A stretch of 64,000 nt of DNA, taken from contig NZ_CP144906.1 of assembly GCF_036699995.1 (NCBI RefSeq), forward strand, positions 4,971,001 to 5,035,000, in the 5' to 3' direction. The notes below the pieces were generated by a model. The model worked only from the letters and a program-made list of their open reading frames with translations. It did not search any database and had not been told where the DNA came from. This document shows, in pieces, positions 1 to 8,569 of the stretch. Each line of letters opens with the position of its first letter. Within the stretch, counting starts at the first letter, position 1. Source of the stretch: Clostridium beijerinckii (GTDB lineage Bacteria; Bacillota; Clostridia; Clostridiales; Clostridiaceae). The position numbers were made by a program, and so were the translations under genes.

Positions 1-1107
1 TCCTTCGTCGTACCCAATCTTTTCTACTAGTTTCTTTAGAGTTTGGTCTTTCATTTCGTCTGCAATTAAATTATATCCAAGTAAACATCCAAAGACTGCT
101 AAAGAAGTGTGTAGAGGATTTAAACAAGTACAAACTTTCATTTTTTCAACTCTCTCGACTGTTTCTCTGTTTGTTAAAAATACTCCAGCCTCTTCTAATG
201 CCATTCGTCCATTTGGGAAATCATCTTCTATAACAAGATATTGAGGTCCTTCTGCATTTACAAAAGGTGCAATATAAGTATTCTTATTAGTACATATAAT
301 CTCAGTACTGTCAAAGCCGTTTTCTCCTAAAGTATCTTTAACACTTTGAGATGGTCTAGGCGTAATTTTATCTATCATACTCCAAGGGAACGATACCTTT
401 TTATCATCATTGATATATTGTAAAAAGCCTTTATCAACTAATCCATTTTCAGTCCATTTCTTTGCTATTGTTTCCATTGCATCATGAAGCTTTTCACCAT
501 TTTTTGAACAATTGTCCATACTTACAAAAGCTATTGGAAGTTGTCCATTCTTATATCTCACATATGCTAAGGAAGTAGCTTTAGCAATAATACTTACAGG
601 ATGTTCTAATCCATCTGTTATATCCTCTTTGGATAGATTTTTTACACTATAACCTTTTTCAGTTATCGTAAAACTTGCTATTTGTAATGCTGGATTTGAA
701 AATATATCTTTCAATATATTCCAATCTTCTTCTCTTGAATAGTCACAAGCTAGGCTTTCTCCTATGCTTCCTACAACTTTTTTCTCCAAGCTTCCATCTG
801 GTTTCATAATTACTAACAAACTTAAATCATCATGAGGCGCATAAATTTTATCTATTATTTCATAGTCATATCCTTCTACAGCAACAATACCTCCAGTTAC
901 TTTTTTATTGTTTAAAAGTTCTTGTTGCAGCATTGCTATAAATCCTCTAAATATATTTCCTGCTCCAAAGTGCACCCAAGTAGGATTTTCCTTAGTTGAA
1001 GCTGACATCTTATCATGATCGAACTTTGGAAGTTCTATTCCAGCATTTTCCCATAACTCTCTGTTTTTAATACTTTCTTTGCTTAGTATTAATTTGGCAT
1101 TACTCAT
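1..1107 (-). CDS. uxuB: Fructuronate reductase / mannitol dehydrogenase family (partial, C-terminus off the left edge)
   Basis: This gene starts at 1107 and runs off the left edge, so 369 residues are visible of a family usually near 540. The start is an ATG preceded by AGAGGTG. The N-terminal Rossmann segment has PTWVHFGAGNIFRGF at about residues 43-56, typical of the polyol-specific long-chain dehydrogenase family. Enzymes of this family reduce D-fructuronate to D-mannonate with NADH in the cytoplasm. The mannonate dehydratase gene lies immediately upstream on the same strand (122 bp gap), which favours fructuronate reductase over mannitol dehydrogenase. Family assignment is firm; the exact substrate is inferred from context. 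Confidence 0.88.
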   Translation of the reverse strand, partial: MSNAKLILSKESIKNRELWENAGIELPKFDHDKMSASTKENPTWVHFGAGNIFRGFIAMLQQELLNNKKVTGGIVAVEGYDYEIIDKIYAPHDDLSLLVIMKPDGSLEKKVVGSIGESLACDYSREEDWNILKDIFSNPALQIASFTITEKGYSVKNLSKEDITDGLEHPVSIIAKATSLAYVRYKNGQLPIAFVSMDNCSKNGEKLHDAMETIAKKWTENGLVDKGFLQYINDDKKVSFPWSMIDKITPRPSQSVKDTLGENGFDSTEIICTNKNTYIAPFVNAEGPQYLVIEDDFPNGRMALEEAGVFLTNRETVERVEKMKVCTCLNPLHTSLAVFGCLLGYNLIADEMKDQTLKKLVEKIGYDEG

Positions 1108-1229
1108 TCCTATTTTCACCTCTTAAAAACTATTATTAATGGCATTACAAATTTTAATTATCTTTTATATATTAGGATTAATAAATCTAAGCTTTTCTTG
1201 CAATATCCAATTTTGTTTATTCCTAAACA

Positions 1230-2291
1230 TTATTTATTTCTTTGTAATGTATCCCAAATTCCCCATAAATACATAATTCCAAGTGCTCTATCATAAAGTC
1301 CATAACCTGGTCTACACTGCTCATTCCAGATATGTCTTCCATGATCTGGCCTTACATATCCTGTAAACCCAACTTCGTGATAAGCTTTCACTATATCACA
1401 TATATCTAATGAGCCATCACAAGTTCTATGAGATGTTTCAATAAAATCACCATTTTCATAAATCTTTACATTTCTAATATGAGCAAAGGCAATTCTGTTT
1501 CCAAATTCTCTTATCATTGCTGGCACATCGTTATTAGGATTTGAACCTATAGCACCACTACAAAGAGTAAGGCAGTTATATGGACTATCAACAAGCTGTA
1601 ATAATCTTGCTAAGTCGTTTCTACTTTTAACTATTCTTGGTAAACCAAATATTGACCAAGGTGGATCATCCGGATGAACTGCCATCTTAATATCATTGAT
1701 TTCAGCTACAGGAATAATTTGCTCTAAGAAATATTTCAAATTACTCCATAAATCTTCTTCTGTAACATTTTTATATGCTTCAAAAAGTTGTGTCAGATTC
1801 TTTAATCTTTCTGGCTCCCAACCTGGCATTGTAAGATCTGGATTTGATGCTATCTTGTTAACCAACTCCATTGGATCTATATCTGTAATCCTTGCTTTTT
1901 CATAGAAAAGAGCTGTTGAACCATCTTCTGTTTTTTTATACAAGTCAGTTCTCAACCAATCGAATACCGGCATAAAGTTATAGCAAATTACTTTTACGCC
2001 AACCTTGGCTAGTTTCTCTATTGTCTTTTTGTAATTTTCAATATATTTATCTCTAGTTGGAAGTCCTAATTTAATGTCCTCATGAACATTAACACTTTCA
2101 ACAACATCTAAATTAAATCCATATTTATCAGCTGATTTCTTTACTTCAAGAATTTTTTCCATCGGCCATTCATCACCAGCTGCCATATCATGAAGAGCCC
2201 AAACAATCGTTTCTACACCGGGAATCTGTTTAATTTGATCAAGTGTTACGGTATCGTTACCATCACCATACCATCTGAAACCCATTTTCAT
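1230..2291 (-). CDS. uxuA: Mannonate dehydratase
   Basis: The 353-residue product matches full-length UxuA, which dehydrates D-mannonate to 2-keto-3-deoxygluconate in glucuronate breakdown. Visible signatures are the N-terminal FRWYGDGNDTVTL, the VHPDDPPWSIFGLPRIV segment, the LCSGAIGSN segment and a C-terminal RPDHGR, which supply the metal-binding Cys and His residues of the family. An AGGAGG site precedes the ATG. It is the upstream member of a two-gene uxuA-uxuB unit and follows the GntR regulator gene on the same strand. An ACCGTAT motif at 2330-2336 resembles the regulator's operator half-site and may allow local control. Confidence 0.95.
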   Translation of the reverse strand: MKMGFRWYGDGNDTVTLDQIKQIPGVETIVWALHDMAAGDEWPMEKILEVKKSADKYGFNLDVVESVNVHEDIKLGLPTRDKYIENYKKTIEKLAKVGVKVICYNFMPVFDWLRTDLYKKTEDGSTALFYEKARITDIDPMELVNKIASNPDLTMPGWEPERLKNLTQLFEAYKNVTEEDLWSNLKYFLEQIIPVAEINDIKMAVHPDDPPWSIFGLPRIVKSRNDLARLLQLVDSPYNCLTLCSGAIGSNPNNDVPAMIREFGNRIAFAHIRNVKIYENGDFIETSHRTCDGSLDICDIVKAYHEVGFTGYVRPDHGRHIWNEQCRPGYGLYDRALGIMYLWGIWDTLQRNK

Positions 2292-2469
2292 AATAATATA
2301 CCTCCTGTCATTTTATCTAATTTGGTTTTACCGTATAGTTTTTTTGCCAGCATATAAAGAGTTTAAATTGAATGCTCTATATAGGCCTCACCTCCCTAAA
2401 TTCAAAATTCGTTTTAATATCAGATGGTTTTATATCATAGCATCTAATATTTAAGTGTGTTATATAATC

Positions 2470-3144
2470 CTAATCTTTGAAATAATTGGGATAACTTTCT
2501 CTTACTTGTGTTTTATCAAAGATGACCATATTTAAATGCTTCTTCATGAATTCTTCTGCCATCTCTGGATTTTTATTTTTTATAGCATTAAATATTTCTT
2601 TATGCTGCAGATAGATATTATCCCAACTAGAATTAACTGTTAATCTTAATACACGAATTCTTTGAAATTCGGTACTTCCATCATTAATACTATTCCATAT
2701 CCTCTTTTTGCTACATCCTTCAAAAATTATCTTGTGAAATTCCTCGTCCGTATTAAATAATTTTTTATAGTCTTTATTTTCTATATACATTTTTTGAAAC
2801 TTTAAATTCATTTCCAAAGCTAATATATTTTCCTCTGAAAATTCCATGCACGCTTCTTTTACTACAGCTCTTTCTAAATGCTCACGTAAAAATCTTTCTT
2901 CTTCAACAGCAGATAAGTCAATTAATGAAACAACTGTGCCTTTTTGAGGATAAATTTGTACTAAGCCTTCTTGAGCTAAACGGACAAGAGCTTCTCTGAC
3001 TGGAGTTCTGCTTACTCTATATTTTTCTGAAAGTTCTTTTTCAGAAATGCTTGTACCAGGCTCAAGATATAGATTTATAATTTCTTCTCTGAGATTATGA
3101 TATATAGCTTTACTTGTAGAATTCTTGCTTATTTTAAAAGTCAT
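2470..3144 (-). CDS. GntR/FadR-family regulator, probably of hexuronate catabolism
   Basis: An N-terminal winged helix (about residues 10-75, with SEKELSEKYRVSRTPVREAL) is followed by an all-helical FCD ligand-binding domain, the FadR-subfamily layout. I place the start at 3144, giving 224 residues. The ATG there has a GGGGGAG site 9 nt upstream, while an in-frame ATG at 3162 has none. It lies upstream of uxuA-uxuB on the same strand, so control by hexuronate or a keto-sugar intermediate is likely but inferred. A 20-bp perfect palindrome lies 28 bp upstream of the start and suggests autoregulation. Confidence 0.85.
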   Translation of the reverse strand: MTFKISKNSTSKAIYHNLREEIINLYLEPGTSISEKELSEKYRVSRTPVREALVRLAQEGLVQIYPQKGTVVSLIDLSAVEEERFLREHLERAVVKEACMEFSEENILALEMNLKFQKMYIENKDYKKLFNTDEEFHKIIFEGCSKKRIWNSINDGSTEFQRIRVLRLTVNSSWDNIYLQHKEIFNAIKNKNPEMAEEFMKKHLNMVIFDKTQVRESYPNYFKD

Positions 3145-3171
3145 ACTTATATTCTCCCCCATTGGCGTGTT

Positions 3172-3191
3172 TTACCATACTTGTATGGTAA
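3172..3191. promoter_or_regulatory. Operator-like palindrome of the GntR regulator
   Basis: Two perfect half-sites, TTACCATAC and GTATGGTAA, are separated by 2 bp just upstream of the GntR gene. A related motif, ACTTGTATAGTAA, occurs at 3232-3244 and a weaker one near 2328-2338 before uxuA. The length and position fit a GntR/FadR dimer site. Binding by this particular regulator is inferred. Confidence 0.65.
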
Positions 3192-3482
3192 CTATGAGTA
3201 TAGTCTTGCTGTCTAAGAATCGTTTACAAAGACTTGTATAGTAAATCTTTTCACTTGCTTTTCCCTAATTGCTATGATTAAATTATAGCTATACAACTGT
3301 ATAAAAAATATGTTTTAATTGCTTCAAAACTTGCAAAAATTGCTATAGTAAAATATAATGAACCTCAGTTTTATTAAAAATTACTTATATAAATAATCTC
3401 TTTCGTAATTTAAAACGTTTAATTGTTTAATAATTCAGTAACTTTATCGCAATTTATACAATTCGTTGAAGAGGTGATATCA

Positions 3483-4358
3483 ATGAAAAGAAAAATACAT
3501 GAGTTTTTTACACGCAAACATATGCTTTCTAGTGACTACGAAATCTTTCACTTCTTAAATACTGATGTGCCATTTCAATACCTACACAATCATGACTTTT
3601 ATGAGTTTTATCTATACCTTTCTGGAGATGTTACATATTTGATAGAAGGTAAGTCATACAATCTAAAGTCAGGTGACATGGTATTAATCAATACAAGAGA
3701 ACTACACCGAGCTGTTATTAATAGTATGAAAGTTCCTTATGAGCGTATTGTACTCTGGATCAACAAATCTTTTCTACGTGAACTGTCAACGCCAGAAACG
3801 GATCTTACCCAGTGCTTTGAAAACGTAGAGAAAACAAATGTTATAAGAGCTGATTTTCAAATTCAGCAAAATGTAAGGGCTCAACTTAGCAAACTACTTG
3901 AACTCGAAAACTACAAAGGTTTAGGCAAAGACTTATTATATAAAGCCTATATTATAGAACTTGTCATACAGTTAAATAATCTTGTTTTAAGTCATAAATC
4001 TGATTTTGACATTGATGTAACTAAGAGTAGCTTAATTGATGGAATAGTTGAATATATTAATAATCATATTAATGAAGAACTTACAATTAATGAGCTTTCT
4101 AAAGAATTTTATCTTAGTAAATTCCATTTGTCTAGAGAATTCAAAAAGTATACTGGTACTACAATCCATAGGTATATCGTACAAAAAAAATTAATACAAG
4201 CTAAAGAATTAATTCTTAAAAATCATCCCATAAATAGTGTTTACAAACAATCTGGATTTGGTGATTACTCAAATTTTTTTAGAGCCTTTAAGAATGAATA
4301 CAACATTTCCCCTAAACAATTCTATGAACTTATGGTTGAATCTAATTTGAAGAAATAA
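3483..4358 (+). CDS. AraC-family regulator with N-terminal cupin domain
   Basis: The 291-residue product has a cupin sensor domain (about residues 25-110, including HNHDFYEFYLYLSG and LKSGDMVLINTRELH) and a C-terminal double helix-turn-helix of AraC type ending near ISPKQFYELM. Such proteins usually bind a sugar and activate nearby catabolic genes. I chose the ATG at 3483 because GAGGTGAT lies 4-6 nt upstream; a TTG at 3423 has no site. The gene diverges from the GntR gene across a 338-bp region holding the GntR palindrome, so a role in uronate or oligosaccharide use is plausible. The ligand cannot be read from the sequence. Confidence 0.88.
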   Translation: MKRKIHEFFTRKHMLSSDYEIFHFLNTDVPFQYLHNHDFYEFYLYLSGDVTYLIEGKSYNLKSGDMVLINTRELHRAVINSMKVPYERIVLWINKSFLRELSTPETDLTQCFENVEKTNVIRADFQIQQNVRAQLSKLLELENYKGLGKDLLYKAYIIELVIQLNNLVLSHKSDFDIDVTKSSLIDGIVEYINNHINEELTINELSKEFYLSKFHLSREFKKYTGTTIHRYIVQKKLIQAKELILKNHPINSVYKQSGFGDYSNFFRAFKNEYNISPKQFYELMVESNLKK

Positions 4359-4639
4359 TAAATATTAGTAGTTCTATAATATTTAGTTTTATAATGAATA
4401 TTTAAATAGCTTTTTCTATTTAAAAAGAGAAATAACATATTTAAATTCATGTGATATATCTTTTTCACTAACAAAACTGTGCTAAAATTTATGTAATTAC
4501 AAAATAACTAGACAAGGCATATAATATATAGAACTAATTGCAACATATGTACATCAACGAAATACTTTAAGGATTTCACTTAATTTTTTAATTAATAAAT
4601 TTTAAATGCACGAGATACAAAATCATTATTAATAATTTA

Positions 4640-4675
4640 TTACAAGAATAGCATATGTAAGTACTATTCTTGTAA
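4640..4675 (+). terminator. Rho-independent terminator downstream of the AraC gene
   Basis: A perfect 12-bp stem (TTACAAGAATAG pairing with CTATTCTTGTAA, 12-nt loop) is followed by six T residues on the plus strand. It lies 280 bp beyond the AraC stop codon and 100 bp before the next gene, within a 417-bp non-coding stretch. The rest of that stretch is AT-rich and shows no riboswitch I recognise. Confidence 0.7.
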
Positions 4676-4775
4676 TTTTTTATGTAGATATATATAATTT
4701 ATTTAAATGTATACCAAAACTTGTTAAAATAAAAAATCCGCAAATAATTAGAATAGGCTTTTTTGAGGTGAAAAT

Positions 4776-6380
4776 ATGAAAGCAAATGTAGAAATAGTTC
4801 TTGGATTTCTTGGCTCTGGAAAAACGAGTTTTATAAATTCTATGCTAAAAAGAAAAGAATTACAAGATGAAGCTATCGTTGTTATCCAAGATGAATTTGG
4901 AGACTGTCAAATACAGGATGACTTGAATAATAAAAATTCAATTGTAGTAATTAATGTTGATAAGAATAAAGAAATTGATGAAAATTATATAACCGAAATC
5001 GTAAGTAAACATGCTCCAAATAGAATTTTTATGGAAATTAATGGTATAAAGGATTCTACTAAAATAATTAATATATTTAATACAAAAAAGATAAAGAGTA
5101 TATGTAGAATTGATAACATAATAAATACTATTGATGCAACAAGCTTTAATATGTATTTCAGAAATATGAAAAGTATTATTAGCACTCATATTTTTAATAG
5201 TGAAACTATAATTTTGAACAATGTTGACGAGTTAGATAAAAAGGGACTTTTAAGCATACAAAAAGAAATTGAAAATATTAATGAAACTGCTGATATACTA
5301 AGGCATGTATACATAATAGATGATGAAATATCAAATAGAAAAGAGTATGTGAAAACTAAAAGGTATTGTTTTTCATTCTTTAATACTTTTTTATATTCAT
5401 GTTTTGTGCTATTTTTACTCATTTTTTTGATTACCATGTCCACATTAAATATTAAGATATCCAGTGCGCATTTAGATAGATTTAAAAAATTTTATGATGT
5501 ATTTATAAGTATATTAATTCAAGGTTTTCCCTTCATTCTTATTGGGAGCTTTGTATCTTCAATAATTCAAATTTGTATATCAAGAGATACATTTATTAAA
5601 CTATTTTCAAAAAATAGTTTTTTATCTTGTGTAATTGCAGCTTTTTCAGGTTTATTATTTCCAATATGTGATTGTGGGACAATCCCTGTGGTTAAAGGAC
5701 TTATGAAAAAGAATGTTCCTATAGCAGCAGGAATTACTTTTATGCTTGCAGCGCCAATTGTAAATCCAATAGCAATTATTGCAACTCTCTATGCTTTTCC
5801 AGGTATGGTATCTGTCGTAATTTACAGGTTAGCTGCTGGAATATTAATCTCTGTTTTAGTAGGTTTAATTATGCAGTTTACTACTAAGAATGATGAAGAA
5901 ATTTTAAAAAATAATTCTGATATAGATGCATGTGATTGCGGTTTTTGTGATGGTAAACAGGATTATTCAAAAAATAAGCTACAAAAAGTCAATGCAATAT
6001 TCGTTCATGCAGGAGATGAATTTTTTAATATAGGTAAATATATGATTATTGGAACTTTTTTATCTAGTATTTTTCAAAGTATGGCATTTATAGGTAGCAA
6101 TACTTACATTTCTAATGATAGTAGAGTTTCTCTTCTGGTAATGATTTTATTATCTTTTTTACTTTCAGTTTGTTCAACTTCAGATGCATTTGTTGCCAAA
6201 GGTTTTTTAAGATCCTTTCCAATAAGCTCTATACTTGGATTTTTAGTAGTTGGACCCATGTTAGATGTAAAAAATACACTGATGCTTTTTGGAAGCTTTA
6301 AAAAGAAATTTGTATTAAAATTAATATTTACTATTATTTTAGTATCATTTAGCATTTTGATTAACTGCAAATTAACTTGA
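4776..6380 (+). CDS. CobW-like GTPase fused to a YraQ/DUF318-family permease
   Basis: Residues 1-195 form a P-loop G3E GTPase-like domain: GFLGSGKT at residues 10-17, QDEFGD as the switch, LNNVDELDK as the guanine-specificity loop. From about residue 200 there are some eight membrane segments carrying PICDCGTIPVVKGLMKKN and ITFMLAAPIVNPI, the hallmarks of the YraQ permease family. The usual CxCC metal motif of CobW proteins is missing after the switch, but a CDCGFC motif sits in the cytoplasmic loop between the two permease halves. A metal-handling transporter with an attached nucleotide switch is inferred. The next gene encodes the family's usual partner. Confidence 0.8.
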   Translation: MKANVEIVLGFLGSGKTSFINSMLKRKELQDEAIVVIQDEFGDCQIQDDLNNKNSIVVINVDKNKEIDENYITEIVSKHAPNRIFMEINGIKDSTKIINIFNTKKIKSICRIDNIINTIDATSFNMYFRNMKSIISTHIFNSETIILNNVDELDKKGLLSIQKEIENINETADILRHVYIIDDEISNRKEYVKTKRYCFSFFNTFLYSCFVLFLLIFLITMSTLNIKISSAHLDRFKKFYDVFISILIQGFPFILIGSFVSSIIQICISRDTFIKLFSKNSFLSCVIAAFSGLLFPICDCGTIPVVKGLMKKNVPIAAGITFMLAAPIVNPIAIIATLYAFPGMVSVVIYRLAAGILISVLVGLIMQFTTKNDEEILKNNSDIDACDCGFCDGKQDYSKNKLQKVNAIFVHAGDEFFNIGKYMIIGTFLSSIFQSMAFIGSNTYISNDSRVSLLVMILLSFLLSVCSTSDAFVAKGFLRSFPISSILGFLVVGPMLDVKNTLMLFGSFKKKFVLKLIFTIILVSFSILINCKLT

Positions 6381-6458
6381 TAGTATTGAAAAATAGATTA
6401 ATACATCATCATATATTCTATAGATATTATAGAAAAATTTAATTGAAAGAGGTCGCAT

Positions 6459-7247
6459 ATGAAAAGAATTAGCTCAGATATAATTATTAAAATACTGATA
6501 TTGCTATGCTTTGGAATATTTTATTTTAAGATAATTAGGAATAATGGAATAATAATGTATGTACATCCAAGAATTATTCCTTTTGCTATTTTGGGAATGC
6601 TAGCAATGTTTGCAATTGCGGTATTTCTAATTACAGACAGTCGTCGCACCAAAAAGAAGAGTATCAAGTTAAGGAATTATGTAGTCTTCATCATTCCCTT
6701 AGTTATGGTATTTTTCATGCAAAGTACTGGTGCTAATTCTTCAATAAAAAATGATGATATAGGTGCAAATTTTAGCGGATCATTAAGCACCAATTTAACT
6801 TATGACAATTCTAAGCCTAATCCCTCAGACCAAAAGATCAACAATGTTGAACAGGGTAAATATGATGATGATTTACATATTAAAGATAATGTTATAGAAG
6901 TAGATATCAACAATTTTCTGCACTCCTTTGATGAACTCACAGAGAACGCAAATAACTATGATGGACAAGAAATAGAAATAACAGGATTTGTTTATAAAGA
7001 CACAACCCTTAACGATAATGAATTCATAGTGGGTAGATTTGTAATGGCGTGCTGTGCCGCTGATTTACAAGTTGTAGGAATTAAATGTGATAGTAATAAT
7101 CAAGAAATCTACAGTAAGGATACATGGGTAAAAATAAGGGGCAAACTTAAAACTGAAACAGTTAAGTATGCAGTGAACCCAGTTATAGTAGTCGAACATA
7201 TAGAAAAAGATCCTAATCCAAAAACTGAATACTTATATCCATTTTAA
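6459..7247 (+). CDS. TIGR03943/DUF1980-family partner of the YraQ permease
   Basis: The 262-residue product has three N-terminal membrane segments (about residues 9-28, 36-57 and 69-87), a charged and Asn-rich spacer, and a C-terminal beta-rich domain (about 145-260). That domain carries RFVMACCAADLQVVG, a conserved double-cysteine motif of the family. These proteins are nearly always encoded next to YraQ-type permeases and are regarded as subunits of a metal or small-solute transporter; the substrate is unknown. The gene follows the permease after 78 bp with a GAAAGAGGT site, so the two probably form an operon. Confidence 0.8.
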   Translation: MKRISSDIIIKILILLCFGIFYFKIIRNNGIIMYVHPRIIPFAILGMLAMFAIAVFLITDSRRTKKKSIKLRNYVVFIIPLVMVFFMQSTGANSSIKNDDIGANFSGSLSTNLTYDNSKPNPSDQKINNVEQGKYDDDLHIKDNVIEVDINNFLHSFDELTENANNYDGQEIEITGFVYKDTTLNDNEFIVGRFVMACCAADLQVVGIKCDSNNQEIYSKDTWVKIRGKLKTETVKYAVNPVIVVEHIEKDPNPKTEYLYPF

Positions 7248-7331
7248 AAATCATTAACTATCTAAATTCAATATGTCATAAACCTTACTATTAATTGGAG
7301 TATAAAAAATTATCTTTATATAAAAAAATAA

Positions 7332-7403
7332 ACTATGCCACTTTCATTTAGTGTTTTATTAGCATAAAGAGCTATATAAACATTAAATGAAAATTAGCAT
7401 AGT
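7332..7403 (-). terminator. Long imperfect hairpin, terminator of the deacetylase gene
   Basis: Arms ACTATGC and GCATAGT close a 72-bp inverted repeat whose inner arms TTTCATTTA and TAAATGAAA also pair. On the minus strand it is followed by a T-rich run, so it should stop transcripts coming from the deacetylase gene. It sits between convergent genes and may act in both directions. Confidence 0.7.
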
Positions 7404-7449
7404 CATATAAGGCATAATCCCCAAAACAACAAGTCCAGTTGCCTAATAA

Positions 7450-8391
7450 TTATTTTATAATTTTAAATTCATATCCTTGTCCCTTTAAATATTCTATAAC
7501 TTCTGGCAAGGCTTTTCCTGTTTCTTCTTTTCCGTACGTATCATGCATTAATATTATTGCTTTTTCCCTGTTTGCCACAGTTTTTATAACTTCTTGTTTT
7601 AACTGTTCTGCTTTTTTAGGAGCACCTTCTGCATCTCCAGATAACGAATTCCAATCAATTTGATGATAGTCCTTGTCATGCAATGCTTTGTCCATAGCTT
7701 CTGCTCCTGACGGATCTTTCTTATCCCAAGTCATTTGTCCCCCTGGGAATCTAACAGCTCTTGCCACAAAATCTTGTCCTAAAATATTTTTCAAAGATTG
7801 ATTTGTTTTCTCAAAATCGGACATACAATTCTCTAAATTTATTTTTCCATTTGGATATAAGTAGTTGTAATCATGCGAATAAGTATGATTACCTATTGCA
7901 TTACCTTCATCAAATTCCCTTTTTACTAAATCTTTGCTTGCCTGATCTTTATCTATATATTTTCCTATAAGGAAGAAGGTTGCATGTACATCTTCTTTCT
8001 TAAGAATATCTAATATCTGTGGAGTAACTGTTTCTGATGGTCCATCATCAAAAGTCAAATAAACAACTTTCTTACCATCAGCTCCATCAGGCCTTTGCCC
8101 TTTCATTTGTTGATTTAAATATTTTTCTACAAATGCTGAGTTTTCTACTTCCGAATTACTTTCTGATTTAAGTGCGTCACTATCTGTTTCGCTTTTACTC
8201 TGATTATCACTTGATTCAGATTTTGCATTCTGGTTATCATCAAGCGCTTGTACAGTTTTTGTATTATTTGAAAATTTTTGCATTACTATATTTCCTAATG
8301 TTATAACCAATATGGAAATAATAATAACTAGAATAGTGATCTTTGCTACTTTAATGTTTTTATTTGGGTTATTTCTATTGTTATACTTCAT
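7450..8391 (-). CDS. Membrane-anchored polysaccharide (peptidoglycan) deacetylase
   Basis: One N-terminal membrane anchor (about residues 17-36) and a Ser/Asp-rich spacer lead to a NodB-type CE4 domain from about residue 108. The TFDDGP motif supplies the catalytic base and a metal-binding Asp (115-116), GNHTYSH supplies the two metal-binding histidines (169, 173), and RFPGG and LMHD complete the set. Such enzymes remove acetyl groups from peptidoglycan sugars and raise lysozyme resistance. The 313-residue length is normal. It lies downstream of two wall-hydrolase genes on the same strand, which fits a wall-remodelling role. Confidence 0.9.
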   Translation of the reverse strand: MKYNNRNNPNKNIKVAKITILVIIISILVITLGNIVMQKFSNNTKTVQALDDNQNAKSESSDNQSKSETDSDALKSESNSEVENSAFVEKYLNQQMKGQRPDGADGKKVVYLTFDDGPSETVTPQILDILKKEDVHATFFLIGKYIDKDQASKDLVKREFDEGNAIGNHTYSHDYNYLYPNGKINLENCMSDFEKTNQSLKNILGQDFVARAVRFPGGQMTWDKKDPSGAEAMDKALHDKDYHQIDWNSLSGDAEGAPKKAEQLKQEVIKTVANREKAIILMHDTYGKEETGKALPEVIEYLKGQGYEFKIIK

Positions 8392-8457
8392 TTTTCATCC
8401 CTCTTATGTCTTATCTATGTGTGTCTTAATAATTTTTTATTAGATAGCAGCATATTA

Positions 8458-8553
8458 AGTATATGTTGCAATTGAATTCTATAATTTACCTTAATTAAAT
8501 ATTCGTCTTATTAGAACTTTTAAGGTTAAGTATACTATTGCAACATATATACT
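8458..8553. repeat. Inverted repeat between the lysozyme and deacetylase genes
   Basis: AGTATATGTTGCAAT at 8458-8472 is matched in reverse complement at 8537-8553 apart from a 2-bp insertion, enclosing about 64 bp. The core ATTGCAACATAT also occurs at 4537-4548. It could be a large terminator stem or paired protein sites. No function is assigned. Confidence 0.45.
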
Positions 8554-8569
8554 GAGTATTTGTAGCTAA

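Noticed and set aside
6104..6370. An 88-codon frame antisense to the permease gene
   Set aside because: It is fully inside a well-supported gene on the other strand and reads as a shadow frame.
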